64,000 nucleotides of DNA. Origin: Serinus canaria. Lineage: Eukaryota; Chordata; Aves; Passeriformes; Fringillidae. Made by a program: the position numbers and the translations under genes. Shown here piece by piece: positions 13,749-27,363 of the stretch. How positions within the stretch are numbered: position 1 is the first letter of the stretch; every line of letters begins with the position of its first letter. Under the pieces are notes generated by a model. It saw nothing but the letters and a program-made list of their open reading frames with translations. It did no database searches and was not told where the DNA came from. The DNA is taken from positions 22,481,059-22,545,058 of the forward strand of contig NC_066313.1 of the NCBI RefSeq assembly GCF_022539315.1, in the 5' to 3' direction.

Positions 13749-16687
13749 AGAAAAGGCAAGAGTGCTTGATGTGCCAGGGTTAGCAAGGGAAGTTGTGCAC
13801 TGGACCTCACCTTAGCAAAGAGAGGGTAGAGACTAGACAATGAAACACATTCATGCAGAGAGTGGGACTTGGGACATTACATTCAGTCTCCAGCTTTTAT
13901 ATCTGCCTAGAGACTGGAAAAATACCTTCACATCCAAACACATTCATAATTTCCAGACTGTCAGGAGAAAGCCAGACAAGGGGCAACCCTTGGATGCTTT
14001 TAAAACATTTCTACATTGATTCCTTCTTGAGATACAAAACAGTGAGTGAGCTGAAATCTCCTCTTACTCAAACCTTATTTTTCATAATTATGCATCTTTA
14101 GTGTTTCATAATGACCAATTTAATCACTTTTGCCGTTTAGAGGGCTACAACAGCCAATCGTGGTAATGGGCTTGGTATTTGGTAGGAACCATTTAACGCC
14201 CAAGAGCCCTTGTTCTGGGCCACTCGATGCCACTTAAGTTTGACAGACAGACTCTCATTAGTACAAGTTGCAAAACCTCTCAGATGAAGCTCATTTCTTT
14301 TAAACAAACTCTGCTCAGTGATCCCCAAAGTCTCCGAGCAAGGAAATTTTTAGCTCACTTCAGATCTGTGCAGGTCTGTGGAAATTAATCAGCATATTTC
14401 ACCATACTATGGACTTTCGATGAAATTCCCTACCTTTCCTCCTCACAGTTGTTCTCTCATACTTTGCACATAAGATCTGTTCCTCCCATGGCCACCCAGC
14501 CTGTCTCCTGAAGGGCCACCTGGGCTTATGTGACCTTTCTTTTTCACATGTAACACTCTTGATGAGCTTCTGCTCCACTCTGACCAGCCTGCACCTCCCT
14601 CTAAGCGACAGCTCTCACAGCACAATTGTGTCTTGCTGAGGACAGACAAAACACATTTGGAAACCTTTAAAAATATCTACAGATCGCTAGCTGCTGCTAA
14701 AATTGCTGCCCTTGCCTTTGCCATCCCCATCTGTTCTTTAGATAGTGATCCAAAATGCAATAAATAAAGCTCAGGGCATCTGAACTGCTTTAGATGCTCT
14801 CAAACTCACATGCAAATTTTCACCCCAGCTCACATGATGCCCAACAGATTTGAAAAAACTCATAGTCCAACAATACTGACTATTCACTCCAAATGCAACC
14901 AAAGCAGGCCTCCCTACACAGCTGCAAAGAGGAGGAGTGGGATACAGTGGGATAACAGGAGTATTGCAGATCATGTTTGCTGAACACATGGATGATGACT
15001 TCTGAGAAATCTCAGGCTACTGCAGTAGGTGCATGCAGGGAAGGACAGGTTTTTGCTCGAGGACTTACACAGCAGAAGGTATGGCTTCTTCTCAAAGAAC
15101 TTTGTGTGCAATGGGCAGGCTTAAAAACTCAGCACTGCTGTTAAGCAAGGATGTTAGACCTACGATGTCTAGTTTAAAACCACTGAATCCGTTCACTTCT
15201 GCAATGCTCCCCAAGAACAAATTTGCCCTTTACATTTTATCTTTTTCCCATTATATCACAACCTTAGTACATGCAATAAGACTTGCAATTGTAAATGTAG
15301 GAATGTTGAATGGAAAACACGCTGATGTATATAACACTACCTCCTTGGTGATAGATGAAAGGCATTATTTTGTGGCACAGTCTGATGGGACAGACTACTA
15401 CCTCACCATGTGAACAGTCTGAGTGCTTCAGAAAGGAAAAAAAACCCACCATACTTTGAGCTAAAGGAGCAGAAATCACTCCTTAGAAAGGAAAGCTCCA
15501 TTTTCAACACAACTAATGTCAACATCTTCCATGACTACAGCTTTCTGACATGTGAAATGTTGACCTGAGAGAATGGGTGGTGGATTGCCCTGCATCTGAA
15601 CAGTCTAAATGGACCTCATGTTCTAAACCACCAAGCTTTGTTCCCGTACAACTAATGCAGTATGCTCAGTGCCACAATTAAAATGGACTCTTTTTCATCA
15701 GGCACACACTGACAAACCCACAATATTATGAGACACTGTGTGCACCTGTACAAAGCCAAAGAGAGCATTAAGTGATGTTATGATACATTACTTGAGGAAT
15801 AGCCCAATGCCCCTTAATTAGAGGCTGCCTGCTAAGGTACACTCAGCAGGAGAAGAGTTAAGGTTGCATCTGTAACCTTATATCTAACCTTACCAGGCTT
15901 GTGAGTGCTTAACGGTGCAACTTTAATGTGTTCTTATCAGAGCATTTTTATTGAGCCATTATTAACATTGGTTAGATACAATCTAGTGTTTCCCAGATCC
16001 CCCTCATCCCCAGCCATTACCTGAGCCACAGAGAACACAAGATTCAAAGGAAGCATTTAAGTCAACCTCTGCTATCGCTCTCCAGACACCCAGTGCTGCT
16101 AATTCCTTAGCAACTCCCTTAAATGGGACTTGAGTTTTAGTTGCTATCTTGCATGCCCTCGGCCAGGCTGCACACTGAAGGAAATCCTCTACTGATAATT
16201 AATAAGTTCCCCTGACATGCCTGCTCATTAATCTATTATTTTAGTCCTCTAATTACTTTTGTCTGTTCAAGTTAACAGTCTCCTTCCCTCATTTTCTCTG
16301 AGTCTCATGCAGGAGAAGCTGCACAGCAAATGTGACTTTTCTTTGTTCCCAAGTCCCTTACAGGCTCTGCTCTGTGCATGGACTCCCAAGACCCATCCCA
16401 GCCTCTTGCAAGGAGTGACTTGCCTCTTCATGGGTCTGTATTTCACTCAAGTTATGGTACATGCAGCTCCAGGCATCTCACGTGAAGCTTGCTGAAGAAA
16501 TATCTAGGGAACATGGGTATCCCTGTGTCATTCCCTGGAGAGCTCCCAAGAGCCACAAGGAATACTCCTCATAGCAGTCAAATGGTTGCAGATCTCCCCA
16601 CAGGAAATGGGGTCACTGAATTTCACAGCACAAGGACCATGTACCTTTATGTGCCCTGAGTTCCTTCTGTCACAGCAGCCTCTCCCC

Positions 16688-17270
16688 TGTAGTGGGTTTG
16701 GCTGAGATGGAGTTTATTTCCCCAGCAGCAGACCTCAGAGCGCTGTGCTTTGCACTGGGAGATAGAAAGGTGTTGGTAACACACTGGTATTTTGTACTGC
16801 TGAGGGGTGCTGGCACAGCATCAAGGCTGTCTCAACATTTCCCCCTCACCAGCTGGCTGAGGATGAGTGAGACCTCAGAAGGGGACACAGCCAGGACATC
16901 TGACCCAAACTGACCAAAGGAATATTCCACACCATTAGGCATTTTCCCAGCAATAATGCCAAGAGAAAGGGGTGGGGGCATTCATTATTATGATCTTTGT
17001 CTTTTGAAGTAACCACTACATGCACTAAAGCCCAGCTTCCTGAGAAGTGGCTGAAGATTGCCTGCTGGTGACAATTAGAGGGTAAAAATAAATATTTTGT
17101 TTTCCTTTGCTTCTGTGAGTGGCCTTTGCTTTTGCTTTCTCAAACTGCCTTTTCTTGACCCATGAGTTTTTTCTATCTTATTTTTTTCCCATGCCCCATC
17201 CTGCTGAGGAGGTAGAGCAATAGAGCGGCTTGGTGGATGTCTGGCATCCAGCCAAGGTCAACCCACCACA
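16688..17270 (+). mobile_element. Solo LTR of an ERVL-type avian endogenous retrovirus
   Basis: The element opens with TGTAGTGGGTTTGGCTGAG and closes with ACCCACCACA, giving the TG...CA ends of an LTR about 583 bp long. Internal landmarks that I recognise from a common songbird LTR family are GGACACAGCCAGGACATCTG, CTGACCAAAGGAATATTCCA, a GTAACC block, and an AATAAA about 180 bp before the end. The 5 bp before it (TCCCC) and after it (TACCC) match at four of five positions, consistent with a slightly decayed 5-bp target duplication. There is no internal gag or pol sequence on either side, so this is a solo LTR left by recombination. It lies antisense to LSAMP. The LTR call is firm; the ERVL assignment is from memory. 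Confidence 0.88.
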
Positions 17271-20200
17271 TACCCAAAGCCCAACAGTCAGCACAATTTA
17301 ACTTTAAGTCCCTTGGGCAGAAGGGGAGACAGAAGCAGGATCCAATTATTTATTTGCTTGGAAGATGCCCAAGTACAGCAGAGATAAATGCAGTAGATAA
17401 AAGCGAGCATGTCAGAGAGAGGCTGGAGTTGGAGAGTTTGGAGTCTGACCTGAGCTTCTGCAGTTCGGGGAACTTCTGAAATTTTGTCTCCTATCATGAT
17501 TGACTCTAAAAATACTAAATCTTTGACCCTGTCATGCAGCTGTAGTTTAGCATGTACAGCCAGGGATTGGACAGGTGTGTACAGAACCATGGCAGGTGCT
17601 CTGCTTTACTTTTCATGCTTACTGCTATGCTTCACAAAAGCATATCTGTGCAGCAAACTGCATGGACAGACACCAGCATGGTGAGCACACAAATAAACAC
17701 ACAGTCAAGTGCTCACAACTAATGCATGCTGCAGTGTGCACCTGCACACTCATGCAGCTTTTACAAATCTACAGGCTGCACAGCAGGTAAGGAGGGTGTC
17801 AGTGACATATGGCCAGCATTACAGTGCTCGTAATTAGGATGATCCTGCCAGCAGTTCTCAAACAGGCACATGCAACAGGGCAGTGACCATAGGAATCCTT
17901 ATGAGCAGCCTAAGGAGCCCCTGGGAGACTGCATCGCTCTCCTTTTGCCTTCCCTAGACTGCAGCAATCTTATTTCCCACCAGTGCCTTTTCTGGGATAC
18001 AAGCCCAGGCAAGGGGTGGGCTCTTTGAATGTGCTATATAGCGCCATAAATATGGTCCTGTCCTCATTCCATGACCCTTCCAATCTGCCACTGCCCTCAG
18101 CCAATACAAATGAAATCTCCCATGATCACTGCCTTTTCCAGACCATCAATACCTGCATTACCCTTTTTTACCTTGCAGATTGTACTGATCCTTTCACAGG
18201 ATACGCTCATCTTTCCAATGGCTTGAGTCACTCCAAACGGGGTGTGAAATTCAAAGGCTGGATCAGATCACACCTCTTGCTCCCCTGGATGGGCCTGCAC
18301 TCCCCATCCCCTCCCAGCCCCTCTGCTCTGCTCCTCTGCCGCAGTAACACTGCGAGTTTACGAGAAAGGATGATTTGCTCAGCCAGTGCATGAAAAAATA
18401 CAGAGTACATCAGAAGACTCGTATTTTTCAGGTGCTGTTCCAAAAGAAAAGAGGATATGAAGAAGAAATAAGAACAATCCTTTTGTACATGCACCTCCTA
18501 AGAAAAAAACAACCCCCTGAATCGTGTTTCCAGTCTCTCACACTTTTCTTCAGACAGGAAAGGGAGGGATGTTGTGAAGACATATTTCTGAAAGGCTCAG
18601 AAGGGAGGCTGACGAAGCAAACAGCACAAGTGTTCACAACACCAGGGTCTGTCACAGCCTGGCGTTACCAAAATAGCTCAGTGCCTTCAGCTGGGAGACT
18701 CCCACTTCCACTACAACTGTATTCAGGCCTGGGAGAAAAGCTCCACACTGCAGGAGGCTGAGTAACACCTGACCTTGCTGAAGCAGTCTCAGGATATCTT
18801 GCCCCTAAAGCTGGCTTTCTCTTTGCCCTAGGTTATCTACATATGCAGGAGACTCTTGCAAATAATTTGCTTTTCCCTACACCCTGCTCTTCTCTCACAC
18901 ACTATTTTCCAGCTATCTCTAGAGCTGGAATTTATAAGCAGCTTCACGATTGGGATTGGTGTGGAGGTGGAGACAGAGGCAAGAGACAGCAGGATATTTG
19001 TGCAAGAGATGCTTGAAGGGATGAAGGCTTTGGGGCTGTCTGGAGGGAAACTCCCTCCAAACATCCCGTCCTGGCAGGACCCGTGTGCTGCAGTAGATGC
19101 TGTCATCCATGCTCACTGTGGTCCTGAGATGAGACACTAGATCTGGCTCCAGTGCAGAATATATCACACACTGAAGTCAGTGCAGCCCCTGGGATCAGTT
19201 GTAGTCACATAGCAGCATAATAACAAAATGGTGGCCTCTTCCTTTAAATAGAAAAAAAACCAAAAAAAACCCAAAAAATCATGGACCAATCATAAGCTAC
19301 TACCTTAACTTTCCCTTTTTATTAGTGTGTCTCTCTCCTACTGTGAAGAGAGAGTGAAAAATATGCTTGCCTTAAGTGAAACTACATATAGATTACAGCT
19401 ACAAGGGAAAAAATTGCAGCCTCCTCATTTTCTTCTTAAGTCTAGCTTTCTTAAGGATGTTTGAATTGAAACTATTCCATTTAACATGCTATTAATTTTT
19501 TCTCTCTTTAAATCACAGTCAACCTATATGTATCTTTACATGCACATTTAAATTTCCAGATGTGAACTTGAGCAGCAAACACAGAGCTGCCAATGGGGAC
19601 TATGACCTCCAGATGGCAGGGGGAATGGGACCCAGCCCTAAAATACACACCTTTTACTCTGGTGAATCCAGGGAAGCTCTGTCCCCAAACCAGCAGCTCC
19701 AAGCACAAAGGACCCAATGCAGACTTGTGAGTTCAGATCACTAGAGGGAGACACAGCAATACACACATCCACACCTCATCAGCGTCCTGCACTCAGTAAC
19801 CCTCTCCTCAGACACTGTTTTACTGCAGTTGATTACCAAGTGCTAAATGGTGTTTGGAGAATGAGGAAGGCTGGTAGGGAAGGCAGCCACATGGACTGCA
19901 TCTACCAGTCTCAGAAGGGCAGGCCTAGGAGACCTCTCCTCTTTTTCTCCTAGTCAGAACAGAAAAGTCCCTTTATTTTAATGGGTCTGTGGAATGGGTA
20001 GGAATGATGGAGAAATGGAAAGTTCATTAAGCTGCTGTTGTGATCCTGCTTGTGAAAGCACATGGAGATTTCTTTTCCTGTCCTCATTAATTATGGGAGA
20101 TTTTGAATACTCATCTTCTGGGGTGCTCAGTTTTCACTCCCACATCTCAGCCCTCTGGGATCCTTCAAGATTGGCTCAAGAAGGTAGGGGAGGAAAAGCA

Positions 20201-21148
20201 GCTAGCTGTTCCTGGATGCCCCAGCTAAACAGGAGTGTCCCCACTGAGTATCACTAAGTTTGAGGGTAGAGGCACAGCACTGCAAAGACAGTAATATTAG
20301 AGCATGCAGTGAACTAGAAAAATGCTGCTTTTCTGTAGGTGGAGGAAAGTTTTCATATGGACACAATCCAGCTCAGCCTTTAAAATGCCATGGGAAAGAC
20401 TTTAACAGCGTGACCGACTAGAATTGGTACCCATCTGGGAGAAGATAAAAAGGAGGCAACTCCACCAGACTCCAACTTGCTACAAGGAGCAACATTTTTA
20501 TGTGGCAGGAAGGCAACTAACTTGGTACAAAACTGCCACATCTTGCCAGCAGCACAGAAAACCTTGCCAGAGGTGGAGCAGACAAGTACTGACCAGAAGA
20601 CTCCACATGTTCCTCTCCAACCACTGCTGTAAGGCAGCAGGGTGAATTTCCTCCTCACAACAGCTTTATTTGTCTATTTCCCTAGAAATACCAAAATACT
20701 CATGAGGCCTTACTCTTCCTCTCTGCCCTGGGATAGCAGAGAGAAATCAAAGCTGTTAAAAAAATGAACATTTCATGTATAAACAGTGTTTGTACTGAAA
20801 TATCATTACAGCCCACAGCAATAGAATGGGGCATTATTGCAAGGTGATTACAAGAGGAAGGATCTCTGTGCAGTGCATATGTTGCTGGACATAGAAGGAA
20901 GAAGATAAAGTGTGCTGGGAGAAAACCATCAAAACTTAAGTCTCTAAAAGGTAAGGAAGGAGGCAATGTGGATCTAGCTTGTGGGCCCTAGGAAAAACAG
21001 ACCTCTAAAAATATAAGAAATTTGGAGAAAGTGTTAGTGGGAAGCAAATAGAGGTTGAAACAACTTAAGATGCCTTCTGGAAAAGACCTGAAAAAGTTGA
21101 AAGTTTGGCTTGTTTCCCAGGCTCTTTATGAGCCAGCATCCTCTTCCC

Positions 21149-21165
21149 TTTTTTTTTTTTTTTTT
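21149..21165 (+). repeat. Poly(T) run, 17 nt
   Basis: This is a homopolymer of 17 thymines. It could be the tail of an old minus-strand retroposon, but nothing recognisable lies beside it. Confidence 0.85.
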
Positions 21166-24100
21166 CCCTACATATTGGATAAGATGAAGTCTAAATCAAA
21201 AGAAAAAGACATATCAGAAAGAGTGCTAAAACAAACTGGGAGTGTAGTAGAAGTAAAGTGAAAGGTCTCTGTGGAAGATGTTTTACCAGAAAGTATTTTG
21301 AACATGAAAGAAGGGAAAAAAAATGGAAGAAAAATGAGATCTGTTTAAAAAATCATCAGTTGCCTCAGTTGTTTTGTTTAACAAGTACCTTGTAAACCTC
21401 AAGTTTCCTGAGACAGTTTCATGGGGAGAAGGTTGTGAAATAAGAACTGGAACGGTAATGCCACAAAACCCCACCAAATCCAAACAAAAACCCCACCCCA
21501 TGCCTCCCAAAACAAGGCTGCTTTTCTCTACCACTGTTTTACTAAGGTTTTAGGAGAGCAGCAGAAAGATGGCTTAAATCCAAATGCTTCAGATAACCAG
21601 AAAATCTGCTCCCCACCACTACCTACTGACCACAGGGCTGACTTGCGGTGACTCTGGCTGAGGGTTTTCTGCTTGTTACTTTCTTTGGGCATAAACTGGG
21701 TTCTCCTGTGCAACACAAAGTGAAGCAACAAGGCTTTGGACTTAGGCAGCAATGAGAAGCAAGCAAACACAGGACATAATGATCAAAGTTGCCTATTGTG
21801 ACCAACATGGCCTTAACTCAAGCCTTCAGAAAGCTCTCTGTCTCTGCTTGCTTCAATGCTCAGCTCTACAAGGAGACTGGCATGCACTGAAGGAAAATAC
21901 ACAAGTGAGCGGGGGTGTGAGATCATCTGCCTCTTTCACTTTAGGTTTTATCCTGATCTCTGAACCCCAAAGCATGAAATTTAACATCCTTTTCAATATT
22001 TTATTGTAAATAACAAGAATATCCAGATTTGTTCACATTATCCTCAGGAATACACTAGCTGGTTGAGTCTTGCCAAGTTCTCATCTTTAAATAACTTTCC
22101 ATGGCAATGAGTTTTACAGCTGTTTATAAACATATTATATGTATACCATCTCAATTACACAGGGCATGCAGGCACATTTCTGTATTCTCTATCCCTCCTA
22201 AACTTCCCAGGCTACGGTAAATTCCCTAAGACTCAATGTGAATTTCTAGCACCCTCTAGGGAGAATCAGACTGGCATATTTGACAAGTCTTCTCATCTCC
22301 TTTCATTTTATGCTGTGACATGAAACTTGGGTGTTGCAATCAATACTTATCTGCTTTGCACTAGACTGGTTCTTCTTATGCTGTGATTACCACTGTAATA
22401 ACTAAGCTCTTTTTCTGAGCCAAAGTGGGTTTCTTTAGATTTTGGATGAATCCAGAGTGTTTTCTGGCCCATCAAGTGGCCTTGCTGGGCTGAGGCCAAG
22501 GAAGTTGGATCCAGAATGGGATACCTAGTGCCTTTATACAGGTTTCATACTCTGTAGCTTCTCTAGGAAAAGGGAATTGCTTGTTCCTCAGCTGGTAACT
22601 CAATTCCTCAAATTTAGTCAATATAGCTTTGTCTTCCTGTCACCAGCTCTCAGGCTGCCATCAGCATGGGCGCTAAAGGCACTTGCCAGAGCACCCCCAA
22701 GCAAGGCCCTTGGGAAGGTTTCAATCACTGATGCTTTGTGGCAAAGAAGCAGAAACAAGAATGGTACTGCTCTTGTGAGCTCTCAAGTACAAGCTTCTCA
22801 GGACAGGAGATGGCTTTTTCTTCTGCATTTGCCTGCCCATGCACAGCAAAAGGATTGGCAGTGAGATCTCTGGTAATCCTGAGACCTTGCAACAACTCTC
22901 TGTGTTCATATTGCTGCAAACCAATGCATGAGAAGCCGCTTCTTTAGGGCTTCCCTTGAGAGTTTATTGGTAAGGATATGAATGTACATTAATTTTTCTT
23001 TTTCCCAGAAAGCTCTTTTTCAGTCAACCAGGCATCTAGCTTGGCTCTGAATAAGACATAGAGATGAGAAATGATAAATTATACTCTGGACTGTGATCTC
23101 AGCAGCTTGCAGGCAGGAAGAAGACACATTAGCCTGAATAAACATAAGTCAGTAGAGATGTGAAGTAAAACTAAGATGGGCTTGAAAGCAGGCATTGGCT
23201 ACCATCTCTGAACTATTTCACTGGAGTCTTTTCTTGGCTGTGTTAGTTGTTATCCTGGTGCAAGGTACAGGGGAAACAGAGCTCCTTCTAACATAACTAC
23301 CCACAGACGGGTAGGCTGCCTGTGGTGTCCCTCACAGACCATGTAGGTGTGATAAGTGATAAATGGTCCTGTGTCCGGACTTCATCCAGGATGTGGTGCA
23401 GCTATGGGATATTTGAGATTATTGCATTCAGTGACAAAAAATAATCTATACCTTTGTGGGGCATGGATTAGGCAGGTTATGAGCTAATATAAAGGAGAAT
23501 AAAACAATAGGGTACCATCCACTCTTGGTACAAATAATCTGGGTTTTGTCCCTTTCAAGAGATAAGACTATGGAGTGTTCTCTAGTGAAGTATTCCTAAT
23601 GCTGACAACTGCTAATTCATGCAGACTTGCATAAGACACCATCAATACTCACCCCCACTCTAACTGAACACTTCACAATTTCCTGACAAATCCAGTTCAG
23701 ATCTTCAGTTTTGTGGACTTTGCCATGGCTTACCATCACAAACCAGGGTGGCAAAAGTCATCAGGTATGGCAGGCTTAACAAGCCTGCAGCTGTGTCCTG
23801 AATCATAGGAACAGGAATCAGAATAGGAGCAGGGAGGGATCTGCTGGCCTACTGCTGGAAGGTGTAGGTCAGAGATCCCAGAAAAGAGCTCTCCTGGCTG
23901 GAGGAGAAGAACTAATGAAGCTGTTTGTGCTCCCAGATAATGCCTGTTAAATTATCCACAAGTACTCAGAACAGGTTGCCAATGTCCTACAGAATAATGG
24001 CCTCTCAGGTGAAAAAGAGTAGGGTCTCAGTGACTCTCTCCACCTGCTCTGTTAAAATACAACCTGCCAGTCATCTGAAGAGGAATGTAAGAGGAGAGCG

Positions 24101-27100
24101 AGGATTAGCATTGTTCCAAGGAATGTCATTCCTTCTTTCATCAAATTAAAGCTGATCTGTATTGTCTTTTGCCATTGAATTATTAATGTATTTTTACCCT
24201 TACCTGCCTTCCTCCCAGGTGTCAGTGCTACAGTCATCAACCTCAGTCACCCTTTAGCTTTCTCACAGGGTTAGGAGAGGCTTTTTCCTGTGGGCTGCTT
24301 GAGAGGATCAGGACTTATAGCTGAAGTGAGAAAAATGTCTGGTTCAACTGCTCACTGAAGAATCAGAACAGGAAACAACACAGCAATTTATAATTTATTT
24401 TTTTTTTTAGCTTCCCAGATAGGCAGATAAGTAAGCTATGATTGCAGCATTTAAATGAACTATCACGTGCATCCCTACCTTCTCTGCCTAAGTACCAACA
24501 CTGCCTTCTCTTTGCATTTGTATCTTCCACTTCCCAGCCAACAAGAATACAATAATTTCTGTGATCCTAACTCAGGTAATTAGCCAACAAACTCTATTGA
24601 TGAATTCAATGAATGAAAGAAACGGCAGACAAAGTTGATAATGAATTCCTTTGAGGAGAGTGCACAAAGAAAAAGTAATGTGGCCCTCTCACCCCCTGAT
24701 ACGGGTTTAATTTCACTACCTGGCCATTCAAAACCTCCCACACAAGCTCAATAACACACTTTCTTCCAGTTCTGCAGTCGCAAGTTTAACCATGAAAAAA
24801 ATTGAAGGAGAGAGATATATTTTAGAAACCTTTACAATGATCTAAAATAGCTCTTTGATGCATAGCAGATGTCTTCAAAACTCGCATAAATGGAGCCAAA
24901 ATGCCTTGCAGTTCTGGAAAAGGGAGATTCCAAGATAAGACACGTTTCCAACTGCAGCAGCTCTGGAAGGGATTTGGAATTTATATTAATTGTCAACCTC
25001 AAGGAAAACATTTAAAAGAAGCCCTTCTGCCTCCCGTTTTGAGACAAGTGTCTTACTGGGCTTTATGCTGCTCAAAGACCTGATGTCTGCCTGAAAGCAG
25101 TTCCTCTGTATCTGTAAAAGACAGCAGATGGGTTCAGATGGGGAAAAAGAAAGCACCACAATCAGTAACACATGGAGGTGACAGACTGAGGACTGCCTGC
25201 CCTTCATCATAACCTCTAGTTTGTTACATAGGAGGTGCTTGGCAGGCTTCACTGTAGGGAGGAGGACTGAGGAGGAATTGGAAAGGAGTCAGTGAGATGG
25301 TGCTGAGGGATGCTAACAGGGCAACACCTCTGAGACACACAGCATGGGAGAAAAAATGTGAAGGGACATGCTGGCAAACTGAACAACAAAGGCAAGAAAA
25401 CTGTCGCCACGGTCAGAGTAGGGATGAGATTCTTCAGTTGTGTTGCTAACCAGAGGGGGTAGCCAGAGTGAGGATTTGTTATGTGGAGACTTTTGTAGAA
25501 AAGGGAATAAAAAAAATCTGTGTCTGATACAGTGAAATAGGTGGTACAAATGAAAAAAACCTCCCACAAAGCAGCAACGGCCAAAATGATGAGTCAGGAC
25601 AAGAATCTTCTCACTGCTCTGAAGAAAGCATCTCATGTGTACCAGGTCTTAGATTTCGTGAAGATTTAACGCCCTTAACTCAGTTTTAGGCTGTGCTCAC
25701 AGAGTAGATAGAAAGTATCTTTTAGTTGGATACAAGAAAGAGAATGAAAGACTGATGCAGCAGTAACATGGAAGATTTGATATGAAGTAAACCTTAAGAG
25801 CAAAAATACCAGAGCAAGAAGATTCTATATACATAATTAAAGATGAAAAAAAATAAGTTCTCTTCTCCTATGAATGCAAATGGCACCGTCATACTTAATT
25901 CTGAAAAAAAACAACAGAAAAGTCAGGTATTGATGATAATACCCACAGATGACTAGTGCTCCCCTAATTGGCCCTGCTCTCACCTCTTCTTGGCAGGCTT
26001 TCCCCATCTTTTTTCTCTTGGCATTGCAAGAAATGGGCCAGAAATACAGACTGCATATCTAGCTTTCATATACATGAAAGCTCAGGAGAACTTTGGTTTG
26101 GCTGAAGAGACAAGACAGGAAATTTAAGTAACCCCAATGTCAACCACAGGCTCCACATCCAGTGGGTTCTGGATGTAGCCCTTAGATTAAGCTCTGTTCC
26201 AATGTGTCATTCTACCTTTCTCCAACTTTCTTTCTGCAACACTTTCTGGCTTTTCTTCCCTTTTCTGGCTGTTGAACTGCAGTAGAAAGCTGGACTATCT
26301 GTAGCACATGCAGAATGTTTGCTCTCCGTCTTCCTCAAATCCTCTTTAACCCTTTACATATATGAGAGTATCACAGAAGATCATTCATATGGGGCTAATC
26401 AATGTTTCCCCCATGCATTTTAGATTAAAGAGTATCTGACAGGAAAAGAAATCAGCTAAAGAGTTTTTCTCTTCTCCAAGGACATGATATGGAAGGATAG
26501 AAACCTACCTCTTGTTCTCTTCCTACTGTTAAATCTTTAGGGTTTGAAGGTTTCCTTGCAACCCAAGCTGGCTAACCTGCTAACCCTACAGATTCTCCTA
26601 CTAAAAAGACATTCTCCTCCCAACCTTCCACACCCTTGAGCATGGAGGGCACAGTCAGATAGCAGAACAAAGATGGTGAGTTCTCCTTTATTCTGTTACC
26701 ATCCTGCTCTTCACTCATCTTTAAGATCAATTGCCTTCTTTACTTACCTCAGAAGACACAAGACTTCTGGCTTTCTGCCAAAGTGGAGAGCAGTATGAAA
26801 TAAACTGGGCCACTGTTTGCTTCTCCCTTTTAAGGCAAATCAGTAGGAAGCAAATCCCATGGTTTTCAGAAAGAACCACTTTTATGCAGTGTCTCAACAG
26901 AAATCCTTTTCCCTCTGTCTAGCACCAGCAGCATTTCATCTCCACCACTGTGCTGTGCATTACCAGCAGTAGAGACTGGGACAACTAGATGAAGACCTAA
27001 GCTAAATAGAATTACAGGTCCAATTCTGCAGAGCACCTATTGAAGTAATTTCATTTGTTCACTTGGAAAACCTGGTTATTGTGTCTGGGAATTCATACTG

Positions 27101-27237
27101 CAAAACAAGCCTGAAGTACATTTAAGATTCTTGCCACTTTTCTATAGCTGCCTATATTGCTACTGAAATTTTCTTTGATGCTGGAAGAGAAAGAACTACT
27201 GTACAGTTCACAAATAGAATCCAGTTGGATTTCTTAC

Positions 27238-27363
27238 CTGTAGGAGTGAGGTGCCTCCAGGTGATAACAGGCTCAGGACGCCCATTTGCCATGCAAACCA
27301 GGGTCACATTGCTGCCCTCATTCACGGTGATGTCCGAGGAGATATTGGAGATCTTTGGTGGAA
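27238..27363 (-). CDS. LSAMP: LSAMP internal exon, start of Ig domain 2
   Basis: This 126-bp exon is read on the minus strand. It is bounded by a pyrimidine-rich acceptor ending in CACAG just above 27363 and a GTAAGA donor just below 27238, and it is open throughout. It has 41 full codons with two bases before and one after, so both introns are phase 1. The peptide begins [16 protein letters not shown] and continues through [14 protein letters not shown] to ITWRHLTPT. This is the A-to-C strand part of an IgLON second Ig domain, with the B-strand cysteine, the C-strand tryptophan and two N-glycosylation sequons (NIS, NVT). The wording fits LSAMP rather than NTM, OPCML or NEGR1, from my memory of the family. 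LSAMP is a GPI-anchored neuronal surface protein that guides limbic axon growth through homophilic and IgLON-IgLON contacts. The neighbouring exons are not in this window, in keeping with the very long introns of this gene. Confidence 0.92.

Larger units (their letters stand above)
1..27237 (-). other. LSAMP intron downstream of the Ig2 exon
   Basis: This is AT-rich non-coding DNA on the 3' side of the minus-strand LSAMP exon. I looked in both strands for the next exon, which would encode the rest of Ig domain 2 (the LEI.GITREQSG-type stretch), and did not find it. Apart from the repeats listed separately, long stretches (about 1000-7670, 10000-16680 and 17270-27237) show no gene, RNA gene or recognisable mobile element. 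Open frames of 60-180 codons here lack splice context, homology I can recognise and coding-like composition. The assignment to an intron rests on the single exon at 27238-27363. Confidence 0.8.

Noticed and set aside
15033..15413. 126-codon plus-strand frame
   Set aside because: No homology, no splice context, and stop-free by chance in moderately AT-rich sequence.
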